Positions 32,830 to 41,720 of a stretch of 64,000 nucleotides of DNA are shown here, one piece after another. The notes under the pieces were generated by a model. That model was not told where the DNA came from. It searched no databases and saw nothing but the letters and a program-made list of their open reading frames with translations. Source of the DNA: Streptomyces tsukubensis. GTDB lineage: Bacteria; Actinomycetota; Actinomycetes; Streptomycetales; Streptomycetaceae. Where the stretch lies: positions 310,001 through 374,000 of the forward strand of contig NZ_CP045178.1 of the NCBI RefSeq assembly GCF_009296025.1. Direction: 5' to 3'. Position numbers and translations under genes: made by a program. Numbering within the stretch: position 1 is the first letter of the stretch; every line of letters begins with the position of its first letter.

Positions 32830-34161
32830 TCACGCGGCCACGGCGACGGCGTGCACCGCCGGGGTGCGCAGTACCCGGAGGGTGGTGAGGAGGCTCGCGC
32901 CGAAGGTCGCCGCCACCGCGACACCCACGACCGCGATCCAGATGCCAGGGCCCACGGGGAGTGCGTAGGACCCCGTGCGGACGCGGGTGAAGGGAAGGAT
33001 CCCCGCGCCGGCCGCGAGGGTGCCGAGGACCACCCCGGTCACGGTGATGGCCAGCCCCTCGACCCCGACCGCGCGGAGCACCTGGCCCGGTGTCGCGCCC
33101 GCCAGCCGCTGCTGGCCGAACTCCCTGGTGCGGTAGGCGGTGGCCGCGTAGAGGCTGTTGACGAGCATGAGGCAGGAGAAGGTGACTATGACACCGACCG
33201 CCACGAGGTTCACCGTCTCCAGGTTCTTGTCCCCGACGGATTTGGCCATCCCCGACGCGGTGACGGCGTCGGTCTCGATCGCCTGCATGTAGAGGGTCGC
33301 CGTCGCCATACCGGTGAAGACGATCAGCGGCAGGAACACCCCGGCGAGTTGGTCGGCGCGTCCCCGCAGGGTGTGCGCACCGAGGAACCCGCTCGCCCCC
33401 GCCGTGGTCAGTCCCCGCGAACGGTCCAGCAGTCCGCGCAACAGGCCGGGCGAGAGCAGCGCGAGGCCGACGGAGAGCAGGATCGCGCCGTAGGCGGGCG
33501 CCGCCATCAGCGCCGGTGCGGTGCGCTCCATGGCGAAAGTGGCGCTGATCCCGGCCGCGCCGACCACCAGAGCGGCCGCCCCCGCGGCCTTCCGGCCTCG
33601 TCCTCCGGCTCGCGCGGTCCCCGCCGCGGCCCTGGTGGCCCTGCGTACGGCGAGGAAGGCGGCGCCCGCGGAGGCGACCACTGTCATGATCACTCCGAGG
33701 CTCAGGGAGAAGGACCCGAAGACGTGATCGACGCCGGGGGCGACCTGGTCGGTGTCCTTGTAGAGGTCGAGCAGGGTCCGGCCGCCGAGCACCGCGGGCC
33801 CGATCGCCAGGAGGGAACCGATCAGGGAGACCACCGCGGCCTCGCCGACGACCATGCGCTTGATCTGCGCGGGTGTGGCGCCCGTCTCGCGCAGCAGCCC
33901 GATCTCCTCCGCGCGCTGGCGGACGTTGACGGTGAGCGTGGAGGCGACGGCGAAGAAGACCAGGAGAGTGCCGTATCCGCCGACGACGTCGGAGGTGACC
34001 CCGAGCGACTCCGCGCTGGTGTCGTCGACGCCGGGGGCCGACGCGGTGTCGCCCAGCGAGGTGAAGGCCATGACGATGCCCGCACCGAGGAACGCGGCGA
34101 GCAGGGTGGCGGTGAACCGTCCGGGGCGCTTGCGGATGGAGCGCAGAGCCAGCGTGAACAT
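32830..34161 (-). CDS. FtsX-like ABC transporter permease
   Basis: 443 residues. N-terminal helix after MFTLALRSIRKRPGRFTATL, then two FtsX-type membrane units: VNVRQRAEEIGLLRETGATP (residue 80 region) and YRTREFGQQRLAGATPGQVL (residue 345 region). About eight helices in total. Short extracytoplasmic parts distinguish it from large MacB permeases. It pairs with the ATPase gene immediately upstream (3-bp gap). Likely exports a peptide, lipid or drug; substrate unknown. Confidence 0.9.
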   Translation of the reverse strand: MFTLALRSIRKRPGRFTATLLAAFLGAGIVMAFTSLGDTASAPGVDDTSAESLGVTSDVVGGYGTLLVFFAVASTLTVNVRQRAEEIGLLRETGATPAQIKRMVVGEAAVVSLIGSLLAIGPAVLGGRTLLDLYKDTDQVAPGVDHVFGSFSLSLGVIMTVVASAGAAFLAVRRATRAAAGTARAGGRGRKAAGAAALVVGAAGISATFAMERTAPALMAAPAYGAILLSVGLALLSPGLLRGLLDRSRGLTTAGASGFLGAHTLRGRADQLAGVFLPLIVFTGMATATLYMQAIETDAVTASGMAKSVGDKNLETVNLVAVGVIVTFSCLMLVNSLYAATAYRTREFGQQRLAGATPGQVLRAVGVEGLAITVTGVVLGTLAAGAGILPFTRVRTGSYALPVGPGIWIAVVGVAVAATFGASLLTTLRVLRTPAVHAVAVAA

Positions 34162-34164
34162 CGC

Positions 34165-34956
34165 TCACACCCCGGCTCGGTGGTGGCGGTCGACACGGTC
34201 ACCGAGGTGAACGAGCCGTTCGGCGACGGCCTCCACGGACGGGTCGACGAGGGACCCGGCGATCCGTCCGTCAGCCAGGAAGACGACGGCGTCGGCGTAG
34301 GAGGCGGCGACCGGATCGTGGGTGACCATCACCACGGTGGTTCCGTGCTCCCGTACCGTCGTGCGCAGCAGGGCGAGGACATCCCCGGCGCTGCGCAGGT
34401 CGAGGGCGCCGGTGGGTTCGTCGGCGAAGACGACTCCCGGGTCGGTGACGAGGGCGCGCGCGATGGCGACGCGCTGTCGCTGCCCCCCGGAGAGGCCCTC
34501 GGGCAGGTCGCCCGTCCGGTCGGCGAGGCCCACGGCCCGGAGGGCGCTGTCGACGCGTGCCGCGTCGATCTTCCGCCCTGCGAGTTTGAGGGGAAGGACG
34601 ACGTTCTGGCCGACGGTCAGTATGGGCAGCAGGTTGTACTGCTGGAAGACGAAACCGACCCTGTCGCGGCGGAACTTCGCGAGGGCCGCCTCGCTGCCGT
34701 GGCCGATCTCCGCACCGTCCACGGCCACCCGTCCCGCGTCCGGCCGCTCCAGCCCCGCGGCGCAGTGCAGCAGCGTGGTCTTGCCGGATCCCGAGGGCCC
34801 CATGACGGCGGTGAAGCTCCCCGCGGGGAGGCTCAGATCCACCCCGTCAAGCGCCTTCACCGTGTTGCCCGCGGCCCCGTACGCCTTGCTCACCCCGTCC
34901 AGCCGCAGGGCCTCCGCAGCCCTCGCTCCGCCGCTCACACCGGTCCGTCGATTCAC
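34165..34956 (-). CDS. ABC transporter ATP-binding protein (MacB/LolD type)
   Basis: 263 residues from GTG 34956 with GGGGGAG upstream; the frame is open to 35334 but without family similarity. Walker A GPSGSGKTT, Q-loop FVFQQYNLLPILTVGQNV, signature LSGGQRQR, Walker B VVFADEPTG and H-loop MVTHDP are all intact. Partner of the FtsX-like permease downstream. Confidence 0.94.
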   Translation of the reverse strand: MNRRTGVSGGARAAEALRLDGVSKAYGAAGNTVKALDGVDLSLPAGSFTAVMGPSGSGKTTLLHCAAGLERPDAGRVAVDGAEIGHGSEAALAKFRRDRVGFVFQQYNLLPILTVGQNVVLPLKLAGRKIDAARVDSALRAVGLADRTGDLPEGLSGGQRQRVAIARALVTDPGVVFADEPTGALDLRSAGDVLALLRTTVREHGTTVVMVTHDPVAASYADAVVFLADGRIAGSLVDPSVEAVAERLVHLGDRVDRHHRAGV

Positions 34957-35363
34957 GGTCTCCCCCTCGGTAGGGCACTCTCTGTGCCACATCACGAAGC
35001 TACGGACGCCGGGCGCGCGGGGCATTGGGCCTACCCCCCGAGCCCGGGGTGGTGCGGGGAACACCCCAGTCGTGGCCGAAGTGCGCGCGTGTGGTGTGTG
35101 TGGGCACCATCGATTGCCGGGACGGTGGCGCCGGAGGGGAGGCGCGTGGCGACACCACCGAATCGCCGGACAGAGGCGCCGGGGGGCGTGCGCCGGATTG
35201 TCACCGGCGCCCAAATCACAGCTTTTCGTAAAGTGTTGGAGATTTCGGCCAACCAGGCTCGAAGGAGGTTCACAGTGTGTCTGTCCGCACCAAGTCGGAC
35301 TGATTATCGCAACACCAGGTATGTGCCGCATCATGCGCTCATGCCTTGAACTGGGGGTATTTC
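34957..35363. other. Divergent intergenic region, 407 bp
   Basis: It separates the leftward ABC genes from the rightward lamin-tail gene. GGCGCCGG (35175-35182) pairs with CCGGCGCC (35204-35211) across a 21-nt loop. A short leader ORF with a strong ribosome site is at 35275. Nothing else is recognised. Confidence 0.45.
35275..35349 (+). CDS. Possible short leader ORF, 24 codons
   Basis: GTG 35275 is preceded by AAGGAGG at ideal distance and opens 24 codons ending in TGA just 14 bp before the lamin-tail start. A GTG two bases later gives a 9-codon alternative. The strong ribosome site followed by such a short frame suggests a leader peptide or a decayed gene start. No similarity recognised. 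Confidence 0.35.
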   Translation: MCLSAPSRTDYRNTRYVPHHALMP

Positions 35364-35825
35364 ATGTCTCGATCGGTTTCCCGTATCGCCGCCGCGCTCC
35401 TGGCATCAGGGGCCGTGGTGGCGATGGCCTTCCCGGCCTCGGCTGGCGAGTCCGTGGCGCAGCCGCACCGGTCACCTGTCGTCCTTGGCGACATCCAGTA
35501 CAACAGCCCCGGCCCCGACACCCGTTCGCAGCGCAGCCTCAACGGCGAGTGGGTCACCGTCACCAACAACTCGCGCCGTCCGGTCAACCTCAGGGGATGG
35601 ACGCTGACCAACAGCCACCACCAGTCGTACCGCTTCCACAGCCTGCGGCTGGGTGCGCACAAGTCCGTGAAGGTGCACACCGGTTCCGGGATCGACAACC
35701 GTCGACACGTCCACGAGGGCCGTCGCGACCACATCTGGGGCAACCGCCACGACACGGCCACCCTGCGTGACGCGCGCGGACAGCGGGCCGACACCGAGTC
35801 GTGGGGCGGTCACCACCGCCGCTGA
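35364..35825 (+). CDS. Secreted lamin-tail domain (LTD) protein
   Basis: 153 residues from ATG 35364. Signal peptide with AFPASAGES cleavage region at about 28-31. The mature part is an LTD immunoglobulin-like fold: GEWVTVTNNSRRPVNLRGWT, SYRFHSLRLGAHKSVKVHTG, and HIWGNRHDTATLRDARG with a closing DTESWG. The W-G-N-x-x-D-x-A-x-L-R-D motif is characteristic. Such small secreted LTD proteins are common in Streptomyces; role unknown, often assumed DNA- or surface-binding. Monocistronic. Confidence 0.88.
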   Translation: MSRSVSRIAAALLASGAVVAMAFPASAGESVAQPHRSPVVLGDIQYNSPGPDTRSQRSLNGEWVTVTNNSRRPVNLRGWTLTNSHHQSYRFHSLRLGAHKSVKVHTGSGIDNRRHVHEGRRDHIWGNRHDTATLRDARGQRADTESWGGHHRR

Positions 35826-35908
35826 TCCCACGGCAGGGGGACAGACAGACAGGTGCGCCACGAGCCCGGGGCTCGTGGCGCACCGCCGTGTTCCCCTCCG
35901 CGAGCGGA

Positions 35909-36703
35909 TCACTGCCGGGGCGGCCCCACGGACGTCTCAAGGAAGAAGGCGTCGATGCTCCGCACGGCTCCGATGAACTGGTCGAGATTGACCGGCTTCG
36001 TCACATAGGCGTTGGCGTGCCCGCGGTAGGCGCCCTGGACATCGTCCGGCGCCGCCGACGTGGTGAGGATGACCACCGGGATCAAGGCCAGGTCGTCGTC
36101 GCTCTTGAGCACGGCGAGCAGTTCCCTGCCGTTCATCCGCGGCATGTTGAGGTCGAGGACGATGAGGTCGGGACGTTCGGTGGCGGGGTCGCGCAGATAG
36201 GTCAGGGCGTCCAGTCCGTCGCTCACACGGGTGATGACGCGGGCCGCTCCGTGTTCGTGCAACGCGTCCTCGATCAACAGGGCGTCGGCGGCGTCGTCCT
36301 CGACGAGCAGCACGTCGTAGGGGCGTTGCAGGACGTTCATGGCGGCGCTCCGGGAGTCCGGTGTGGGGGCGGGGGATGGGGCGAAGGCGAGGCCGGGCCA
36401 GCGCCTGCGTGCGCCTTGTCTGCTCATGTTCCAGGCCTCACCGAGCTGGGGGTAGGTGGCACCGGCCCGCGCGGCGCCGGCTGCCTCCTGCCTGGCTCTG
36501 CGCTCCAGCGCTCGCTGGATGTGGGCGAGGGCGTGCAGCCGGGTGAGCGCTGTACTGCCGAGACCGGCCGCGCCGCTCTCGGCGGCCGGTTCCCCACTGA
36601 ACGCCTGGAGGGCTATGCGGTGGGCGAGTTCGTGCACCGCGGTGTCCGCGAGCGCGGCGATCTCGTCTTCCTGGAGGACTGTGGCAACGGCGGGCGACGA
36701 CAT
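35909..36703 (-). CDS. Response regulator receiver read in frame with an N-terminal HTH region
   Basis: 264 residues from ATG 36703 (AAGG 8 bp upstream). Residues 1-105 are helical with an HTH-like segment ATYPQLGEAWNMSRQGARRR. A Pro/Ala linker follows. Residues 122-264 are a CheY-like receiver: LLVEDDAADA, phosphoacceptor D184 in VLDLNMPRMNG, ILTTS and YVTKPV. It matches Rcp1-type stand-alone receivers that pair with phytochrome-like kinases. ATG 36340, with GGAG 6 bp upstream, would give the receiver alone (143 aa), so two products or two separate genes in one frame are possible. It is divergent from the kinase gene. Confidence 0.8.
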   Translation of the reverse strand: MSSPAVATVLQEDEIAALADTAVHELAHRIALQAFSGEPAAESGAAGLGSTALTRLHALAHIQRALERRARQEAAGAARAGATYPQLGEAWNMSRQGARRRWPGLAFAPSPAPTPDSRSAAMNVLQRPYDVLLVEDDAADALLIEDALHEHGAARVITRVSDGLDALTYLRDPATERPDLIVLDLNMPRMNGRELLAVLKSDDDLALIPVVILTTSAAPDDVQGAYRGHANAYVTKPVNLDQFIGAVRSIDAFFLETSVGPPRQ

Positions 36704-36733
36704 GGCCACACCTTACGAGCCCCTCTCCGCATT

Positions 36734-36751
36734 CGACAACAACTGTTGTCG
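36734..36751. promoter_or_regulatory. Palindromic operator between kinase and response regulator genes
   Basis: CGACAACAACTGTTGTCG has perfect 8-bp arms around AC. It lies 30 bp from the response-regulator start and 82 bp from the kinase start, so one dimeric regulator could control both. The HTH part of the neighbouring receiver protein is a candidate. Confidence 0.65.
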
Positions 36752-36832
36752 GGATGAAGATATGCTTCCTCCGTTCCGTGCACCGGATCCGCGCCCCGGC
36801 GGCCCGGCGCGACCAGACGCGAGGAGCCACCC

Positions 36833-38446
36833 GTGCCCGTGCGATCCACCACCCCCCGCGCGGGTCTGCGCCGTCCCGGCGACTGGACCACCACGCGCTG
36901 GGTGACGGCCGGCGTCCTCGTCTTCCTCGCGGTCCTGATGGTGCTCGCCGCTCTCGGCGCCTGGTCCCTCAGCTACTCGCAGTCCGTCAACAACCAGCTG
37001 ATCAACCAGCGTTCACCCGCCCAGGTCGAGGCGGTGCGCCTTCAGACCGCGCTGCTCAACCAGGAGACGGGGATCCGGGGGTACGGCCTGTCGGGAGCCC
37101 GCGCCTTCCTCGCCCCCTACCAGGAGGGCGTGGCGCAGCAGGCCTCCGCCGAGCGCGGGCTGCGTACGCTGACACGAGGGGACAGCCGGTCGGTGAAGGA
37201 CTTCGCCAGGGTCGAGTCCCTCGCCGGAGTGTGGCGGCGCACCTTCGCCGACCCTGTCCTGTCCGCCCCCGCCGGCTCGACGTCGAAGGTGGCCAATGAG
37301 CGTGCGGAGAGCGGCAGGGTCAGTTTCGACAGGCTGCGCTCGGCGCTCACGGAGCAGCAACAGCACCTCTCGGCGGAGCGCGAGGACACCAAGAGCGCGC
37401 TCTTCCAGGCCAGGACGCTGCGGAATGTGGCCTTCACTCTCATCGTGACGACCATCATCGCCATGGCCGTACTGGTCCTCGCCGGGCTGCGGCGCGGTGT
37501 CACGGACCCGCTCGGCCGCCTGTCGGGGCAGGTGCGCGCGGTCGCCGAGGGGGATTTCGACCGCCCCATCGCGGCGGCGGGCCCCGCCGACCTGCGCTCA
37601 CTCTCCGCCGACGTGGAGGGGATGCGGCGCCGCCTGGTGGACGAGTTGCAGGCCACCGGCGAAGCGCGGGCCGCGCTCCACGCGCAGACCACTGAACTGC
37701 GCCGCTCCAACGAGGAGTTGGAACAGTTCGCCTACGTCGCCTCGCACGATCTTCAGGAGCCGCTGCGCAAGGTCGCCAGCTTCTGCCAGCTCCTGCAACG
37801 CAGGTACGCCTCGGAACTGGACGATCGCGCCAACCAGTACATCGAGTTCGCCGTGGGTGGCGCCAACCGGATGCAGACCCTCATCAATGACCTGCTGGCC
37901 TTCTCCCGAGTGGGCAGGATGCACAAGAAGTGGGCGACCGTCGATCTGGAACGGGTGTGGGCCGCCGTTGTCGACTCCCTCGGATGCATGATCGAGGAGA
38001 AGGAGGCCGAAGTCGTCCACGACCCGCTGCCCACCGTCGCGGGTGACGCCACCCAGCTCGGGATGCTCTTCCAGAACCTGCTGGGCAACGCGGTCAAGTT
38101 CCACGCACCCGACCGCCCTCCGGTCGTCGGGCTGTCCGTACGGAGCGCGGAGGGTCTGTGGCATTTCGCGGTGGCGGACAACGGCATCGGTATCGACCCG
38201 TCCTTCGCCGACCGCATCTTCGTGATCTTCCAGCGGCTGCACTCCAGGGACGCCTATCCGGGCAACGGCATCGGCCTCGCCCTGTGCAAGAAGATCATCG
38301 AGTACCACGGCGGAACCATCACGCTCGACCCCGACCACACACCGGGCGCCCGCTTCACCTTCACGCTGCCGGTGGTGGAGGGGCGGGAGATCACGGCCGA
38401 GGCCGGGGAGCCGGGCGGTCAACCGGTCGGTCCTCGGTCGGATTGA
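36833..38446 (+). CDS. CHASE3-type sensor histidine kinase
   Basis: 537 residues from GTG 36833 with GAGGAG upstream. TM1 about 25-47, extracytoplasmic CHASE3-like helical domain 48-197 (LLNQETGIRGYGLSGARAFL), TM2 198-218, HAMP 220-272. Phosphoacceptor H305 in YVASHDLQEPLRK, N-box QNLLGNAVKF, G1 DNGIGIDP and G2 GNGIGLALCKKIIEYHGG. The H-box is of the phytochrome/Rcp1 type, matching the receiver encoded divergently. Membrane protein sensing an extracellular or membrane cue; the signal is unknown. Confidence 0.93.
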   Translation: MPVRSTTPRAGLRRPGDWTTTRWVTAGVLVFLAVLMVLAALGAWSLSYSQSVNNQLINQRSPAQVEAVRLQTALLNQETGIRGYGLSGARAFLAPYQEGVAQQASAERGLRTLTRGDSRSVKDFARVESLAGVWRRTFADPVLSAPAGSTSKVANERAESGRVSFDRLRSALTEQQQHLSAEREDTKSALFQARTLRNVAFTLIVTTIIAMAVLVLAGLRRGVTDPLGRLSGQVRAVAEGDFDRPIAAAGPADLRSLSADVEGMRRRLVDELQATGEARAALHAQTTELRRSNEELEQFAYVASHDLQEPLRKVASFCQLLQRRYASELDDRANQYIEFAVGGANRMQTLINDLLAFSRVGRMHKKWATVDLERVWAAVVDSLGCMIEEKEAEVVHDPLPTVAGDATQLGMLFQNLLGNAVKFHAPDRPPVVGLSVRSAEGLWHFAVADNGIGIDPSFADRIFVIFQRLHSRDAYPGNGIGLALCKKIIEYHGGTITLDPDHTPGARFTFTLPVVEGREITAEAGEPGGQPVGPRSD

Positions 38447-38701
38447 GTCCAACTCGCCCAGGTGGACGGTGACATGTGCGGCGACATCACCTGGTCCACC
38501 GCCCGCGTCCGCCACCGCCCCGCCGCCGACCGCGCGGACCTCCCCGACGGACAACGCCAGTGCCTCCCGCAGGCTCGGCTCCCCGCCGGGGCCGCACGCA
38601 TCCGGTGGGCGTGGCTGACCCCGACCCGTGTCGCACGAACTTCGGGTGTCCGTCAGTCATCCGTTCACGTTCTTGGTCCGCACGGTGGCGGGGCGAGGGT
38701 T

Positions 38702-39451
38702 TCAGCCCCTGGTCAGGGCACTGTCGAGGAGGGGCAGCAGGCGGTCCCAGTGCCGCTGAAGTCCCGAGGGGTTGAAGGCGTCGGTGTCGGCCATGGTGAA
38801 TCCGTGGACGGTGCCGGGGTAGATCTCGGTGGTGTGGGCGACACCCGCGGCGTCCAGGGCCTGGTCCAGCTCGCCGATGGCCTCGGGTGTCAGGTCTCCC
38901 TCGGCGAGGCCGAGGTGCACTCGGGCGGTGAGCTTGGAGACGAGACGGTGCGGGCTGTCGGGCGCGTCGGTGACCAGGAAGCCGGGGTGGAACCCGGCCA
39001 CGGCCGCCACCTTGTCCGGGTGTGCCGCCGCCGTGCGCATCGCCAGAGCGGCGCCCATGCAGTAGCCGATCGTGGCGACCGGTCCCGCGCCGACCTCGGG
39101 CTGGGCGGTGAGGAACGCGAGGTAGGCGTCGGCGTCACGCAGGGCGTGTTCGGGGGTGTGCGCCTGGATCAGGGGCATCAGCTGGGCGAACACCTCGCCC
39201 CTGACCTCTTCCCCGATGTGCTCGGGCAGTTCGACCACCGGGGTCGGGCCACTCCGGTAGTAGACGTTGGGGACGAGCACGTAGTACCCGTGGTCGGCCA
39301 GTTCGACGGCCATCCGCTCCAGTACGGGCCGCACGCCGAAGGCGTCCATGTACAGGAGCACCCCCGGGTGCCGGCCGCCGCCGTCGGGGAAGGCGGCGAA
39401 GGCGTCGGCCTGACCGTCAGCGGTGGGGATGTGCAGCGTCTTGGTGGGCAT
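38702..39451 (-). CDS. Dienelactone hydrolase family protein
   Basis: 249 residues. Nucleophile elbow IGYCMGAALAM with Cys131, acid in LAEGDLTPEAI and His in TVHGFTMAD complete a Cys-Asp-His triad. DLH enzymes open lactone rings in chlorocatechol pathways, but many actinobacterial members have other ester substrates and no catabolic genes are adjacent. Cytosolic, monocistronic. The 255-bp gap after it holds no supported gene. Confidence 0.9.
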   Translation of the reverse strand: MPTKTLHIPTADGQADAFAAFPDGGGRHPGVLLYMDAFGVRPVLERMAVELADHGYYVLVPNVYYRSGPTPVVELPEHIGEEVRGEVFAQLMPLIQAHTPEHALRDADAYLAFLTAQPEVGAGPVATIGYCMGAALAMRTAAAHPDKVAAVAGFHPGFLVTDAPDSPHRLVSKLTARVHLGLAEGDLTPEAIGELDQALDAAGVAHTTEIYPGTVHGFTMADTDAFNPSGLQRHWDRLLPLLDSALTRG

Positions 39452-39728
39452 AGTGGATCTTCCTTCTTCGGAGGGGACCAGTGGACAGCCTTGTTCCCAC
39501 TGAGGTCAACCAAGGATCGCCCATGGCATTCCGCCGTACGGCCCTCGGCCCCCGCACGCCCGTAGGACAGAGCCCTTCCCGGCCCGAGGCCGGGCCGGGC
39601 CGCTCGCGGTACGCGCGGCCGAACCGGGACGGAATCCCGAAGCCTCTCCGCCCCGGAGGCCGATGTCCGCGGCGCCTGCGGGAGAGGTGAACGGGGACCG
39701 GTCAGGCACCGACGTACTCCGCGAGGTC
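39452..39728. other. Intergenic region upstream of chitinase promoter
   Basis: No supported gene. A 69-codon frame at 39481-39690 begins with GTG but has an Arg/Pro-rich product with no recognisable features. The divergent promoters of the DLH and chitinase genes flank it. Confidence 0.4.
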
Positions 39729-39757
39729 TTGACAACTTGATTGGTCTGGACCAGCTT
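39729..39757 (+). promoter_or_regulatory. Chitinase promoter with DasR-responsive element
   Basis: TTGACA (39729-39734) with the 16-bp site ATTGGTCTGGACCAGC (39740-39755) lying between it and the -10 area (CAGCTT, 39752-39757). This closely matches the known dre consensus around TGGTCTAGACCA bound by the GntR regulator DasR, which represses chitin genes until glucosamine phosphates accumulate. The site position would block RNA polymerase directly. Confidence 0.85.
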
Positions 39758-39821
39758 TGGCCCGAACGGCGGTGGCCACCGTTCACATCCGCCCCTCTCC
39801 TCTCACCCCCGGAGGCAGCAC

Positions 39822-41528
39822 GTGGACCGTGCACGTCATGGCAGACGCAGCAACCGAAGATGGCTCGCCACCGTGCTGGCCGTCACCACCGCATCGGCGC
39901 TCGGCGTCACCGGCCTCGCCACCAGCGCGCAGGCCGCCGACGTCAATGTGGCCAAGAACGGCGGCTTCGAGTCGGAGTTGAGCAACTGGACCTGTTCAGC
40001 GGGGAGCGGCTCCACCGTCTCCTCCCCCGTGCACGGCGGCGCCAAGGCGCTCAAGGCCACCCCGGCCGGGCAGGACAACGCCAAGTGCTCGCAGACCGTC
40101 GCGGTCAAGCCGAACTCGACGTACAGAATGAGCACGTGGGTGCAGGGCGGCTACGCGTATCTCGGCGCGAGCGGTACCGGCACCACCGATGTGTCCACCT
40201 GGACCCCGGGGTCCTCGTCCTGGCAGCAGCTCCAGACGAGTTTCACCACCGGCGCCAGCACCACCTCCGTCACGGTCTACACCCACGGCTGGTACGGGCA
40301 GAGCGCCTACTACGCCGACGATCTGAGCGTCACAGGGCCGGACGGCGGTGGCGGCACCGACCCTGTGGTGATTCCCGGTGTTCCCGCTGGGCTCGCGGTC
40401 GGTACCGCCACCTCGTCCAGCCTCGATCTCTCCTGGTCACCGGTGTCGGGCGCCACCGGTTACAACGTCTACCGTGACGGTTCCAAGGTCGCCTCCGTGG
40501 CGGGCTCGTCCGCCACCGTGACCGGTCTCGCGCCCTCCACCTCGTACAGCTTCCAGGTCAGCGCGACCAACGCGGCAGGCGAGTCCGCGAAATCGGCGGG
40601 CGTCACGGGGAAGACCGCCGCGACCGGAGGCGGCGGCAGCTCCCCGGTTCCGAAGCACGCGGTGACCGGCTACTGGCAGAACTTCAACAACGGCGCCACC
40701 GTGCAGAAACTGCGGGACGTCCCCGCGCAGTACGACATCATCGCGGTGTCCTTCGCCGACGCGACCACCACACCCGGGGCGATCTCCTTCAATCTCGACC
40801 CTGCCGTCGGCTACGCCTCCGCCGCGGACTTCAAGGCCGACATCGCCGCCAAGCACGCGGCGGGCAAGTCGGTGATCCTCTCGGTCGGCGGCGAGAAGGG
40901 CAGCGTCTCGGTCAACAGTGACGCGTCGGCGACCGCCTTCGCGAACAGTGCCTACGCCCTGATGCAGGAGTACGGCTTCGACGGCGTCGACATCGACCTG
41001 GAGAACGGCCTCAACTCCACCTACATGACGAAGGCCCTGCGGCAACTGGCCACGAAGGCCGGTTCGAAACTCGTCCTGACCATGGCTCCGCAGACCATCG
41101 ACATGCAGTCCACCTCGGGCGAGTACTTCAGGACGGCGCTCAACGTGAAGGACATCCTCACCGTCGTCAACATGCAGTACTACAACAGCGGTTCGATGCT
41201 CGGCTGTGACGGCAAGGTCTACAGCCAGGGCTCCGTCGACTTCCTGACCGCGCTCGCCTGCATCCAGCTCGAAGGCGGACTCGACGCCTCACAGGTCGGC
41301 CTGGGAGTCCCCGCCTCCACCCGCGGGGCGGGCAGCGGGTACGTCGCGCCTTCCGTCGTCAACAACGCGCTGGACTGCCTCGCCAGGGGGACGGGCTGCG
41401 GCTCGTTCAAGCCCGCCAAGACCTACCCGGCGCTGCGCGGCGCGATGACCTGGTCCACCAACTGGGACGCCACGGCGGGCAACGCGTGGTCCTCCGCGGT
41501 GGGGCCGCACGTCCACGCGCTGCCCTGA
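39822..41528 (+). CDS. Secreted chitinase, CBM - FnIII - GH18
   Basis: 568 residues from GTG 39822 with GGAGG 6 bp upstream. Signal peptide to about residue 38 (TSAQA). A carbohydrate-binding beta-sandwich (about 40-172), a fibronectin type III domain (about 184-265), a Gly-rich linker, and a GH18 catalytic domain (about 277-568). The catalytic motif FDGVDIDLE places the acid at E394; YWQNFNNG and MQYYNSG line the substrate cleft. The architecture is that of Streptomyces family-18 chitinases of the Chi63/ChiC type. Extracellular chitin hydrolysis; control by DasR predicted. Confidence 0.95.
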   Translation: MDRARHGRRSNRRWLATVLAVTTASALGVTGLATSAQAADVNVAKNGGFESELSNWTCSAGSGSTVSSPVHGGAKALKATPAGQDNAKCSQTVAVKPNSTYRMSTWVQGGYAYLGASGTGTTDVSTWTPGSSSWQQLQTSFTTGASTTSVTVYTHGWYGQSAYYADDLSVTGPDGGGGTDPVVIPGVPAGLAVGTATSSSLDLSWSPVSGATGYNVYRDGSKVASVAGSSATVTGLAPSTSYSFQVSATNAAGESAKSAGVTGKTAATGGGGSSPVPKHAVTGYWQNFNNGATVQKLRDVPAQYDIIAVSFADATTTPGAISFNLDPAVGYASAADFKADIAAKHAAGKSVILSVGGEKGSVSVNSDASATAFANSAYALMQEYGFDGVDIDLENGLNSTYMTKALRQLATKAGSKLVLTMAPQTIDMQSTSGEYFRTALNVKDILTVVNMQYYNSGSMLGCDGKVYSQGSVDFLTALACIQLEGGLDASQVGLGVPASTRGAGSGYVAPSVVNNALDCLARGTGCGSFKPAKTYPALRGAMTWSTNWDATAGNAWSSAVGPHVHALP

Positions 41529-41546
41529 TCGGTTACCGGACCGATC
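41527..41546 (+). terminator. Stem-loop at the chitinase stop codon
   Basis: GATCGGT (41527-41533) pairs with ACCGATC (41540-41546) over a 6-nt loop. The stem begins inside the stop codon. Confidence 0.6.
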
Positions 41547-41720
41547 GCGCGGCCTCGTCCGTCGGTGTGGCGGCCCGTTCACGCCACGGGACCGGCCGCG
41601 TGCGGTGACCGCCGGTCCCGGCGCCGACTCCTCCCCCGTGGGTCCACGGGTTGTGGGGAGCCGGTGCCGGGCCGGCCTTCCGCTGTCGAGCGCACCGGAT
41701 GGTCGCGGTCCCGGCGCCGC

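Noticed and set aside
32770..35349. 859-codon open frame on the plus strand
   Set aside because: It is the shadow of the FtsX-like and ABC ATPase genes on the other strand, which carry intact Walker, signature and membrane motifs.
38462..39565. 367-codon plus-strand frame after the histidine kinase gene
   Set aside because: Mostly antisense to the dienelactone hydrolase gene; the short non-overlapping start has no recognisable domain.
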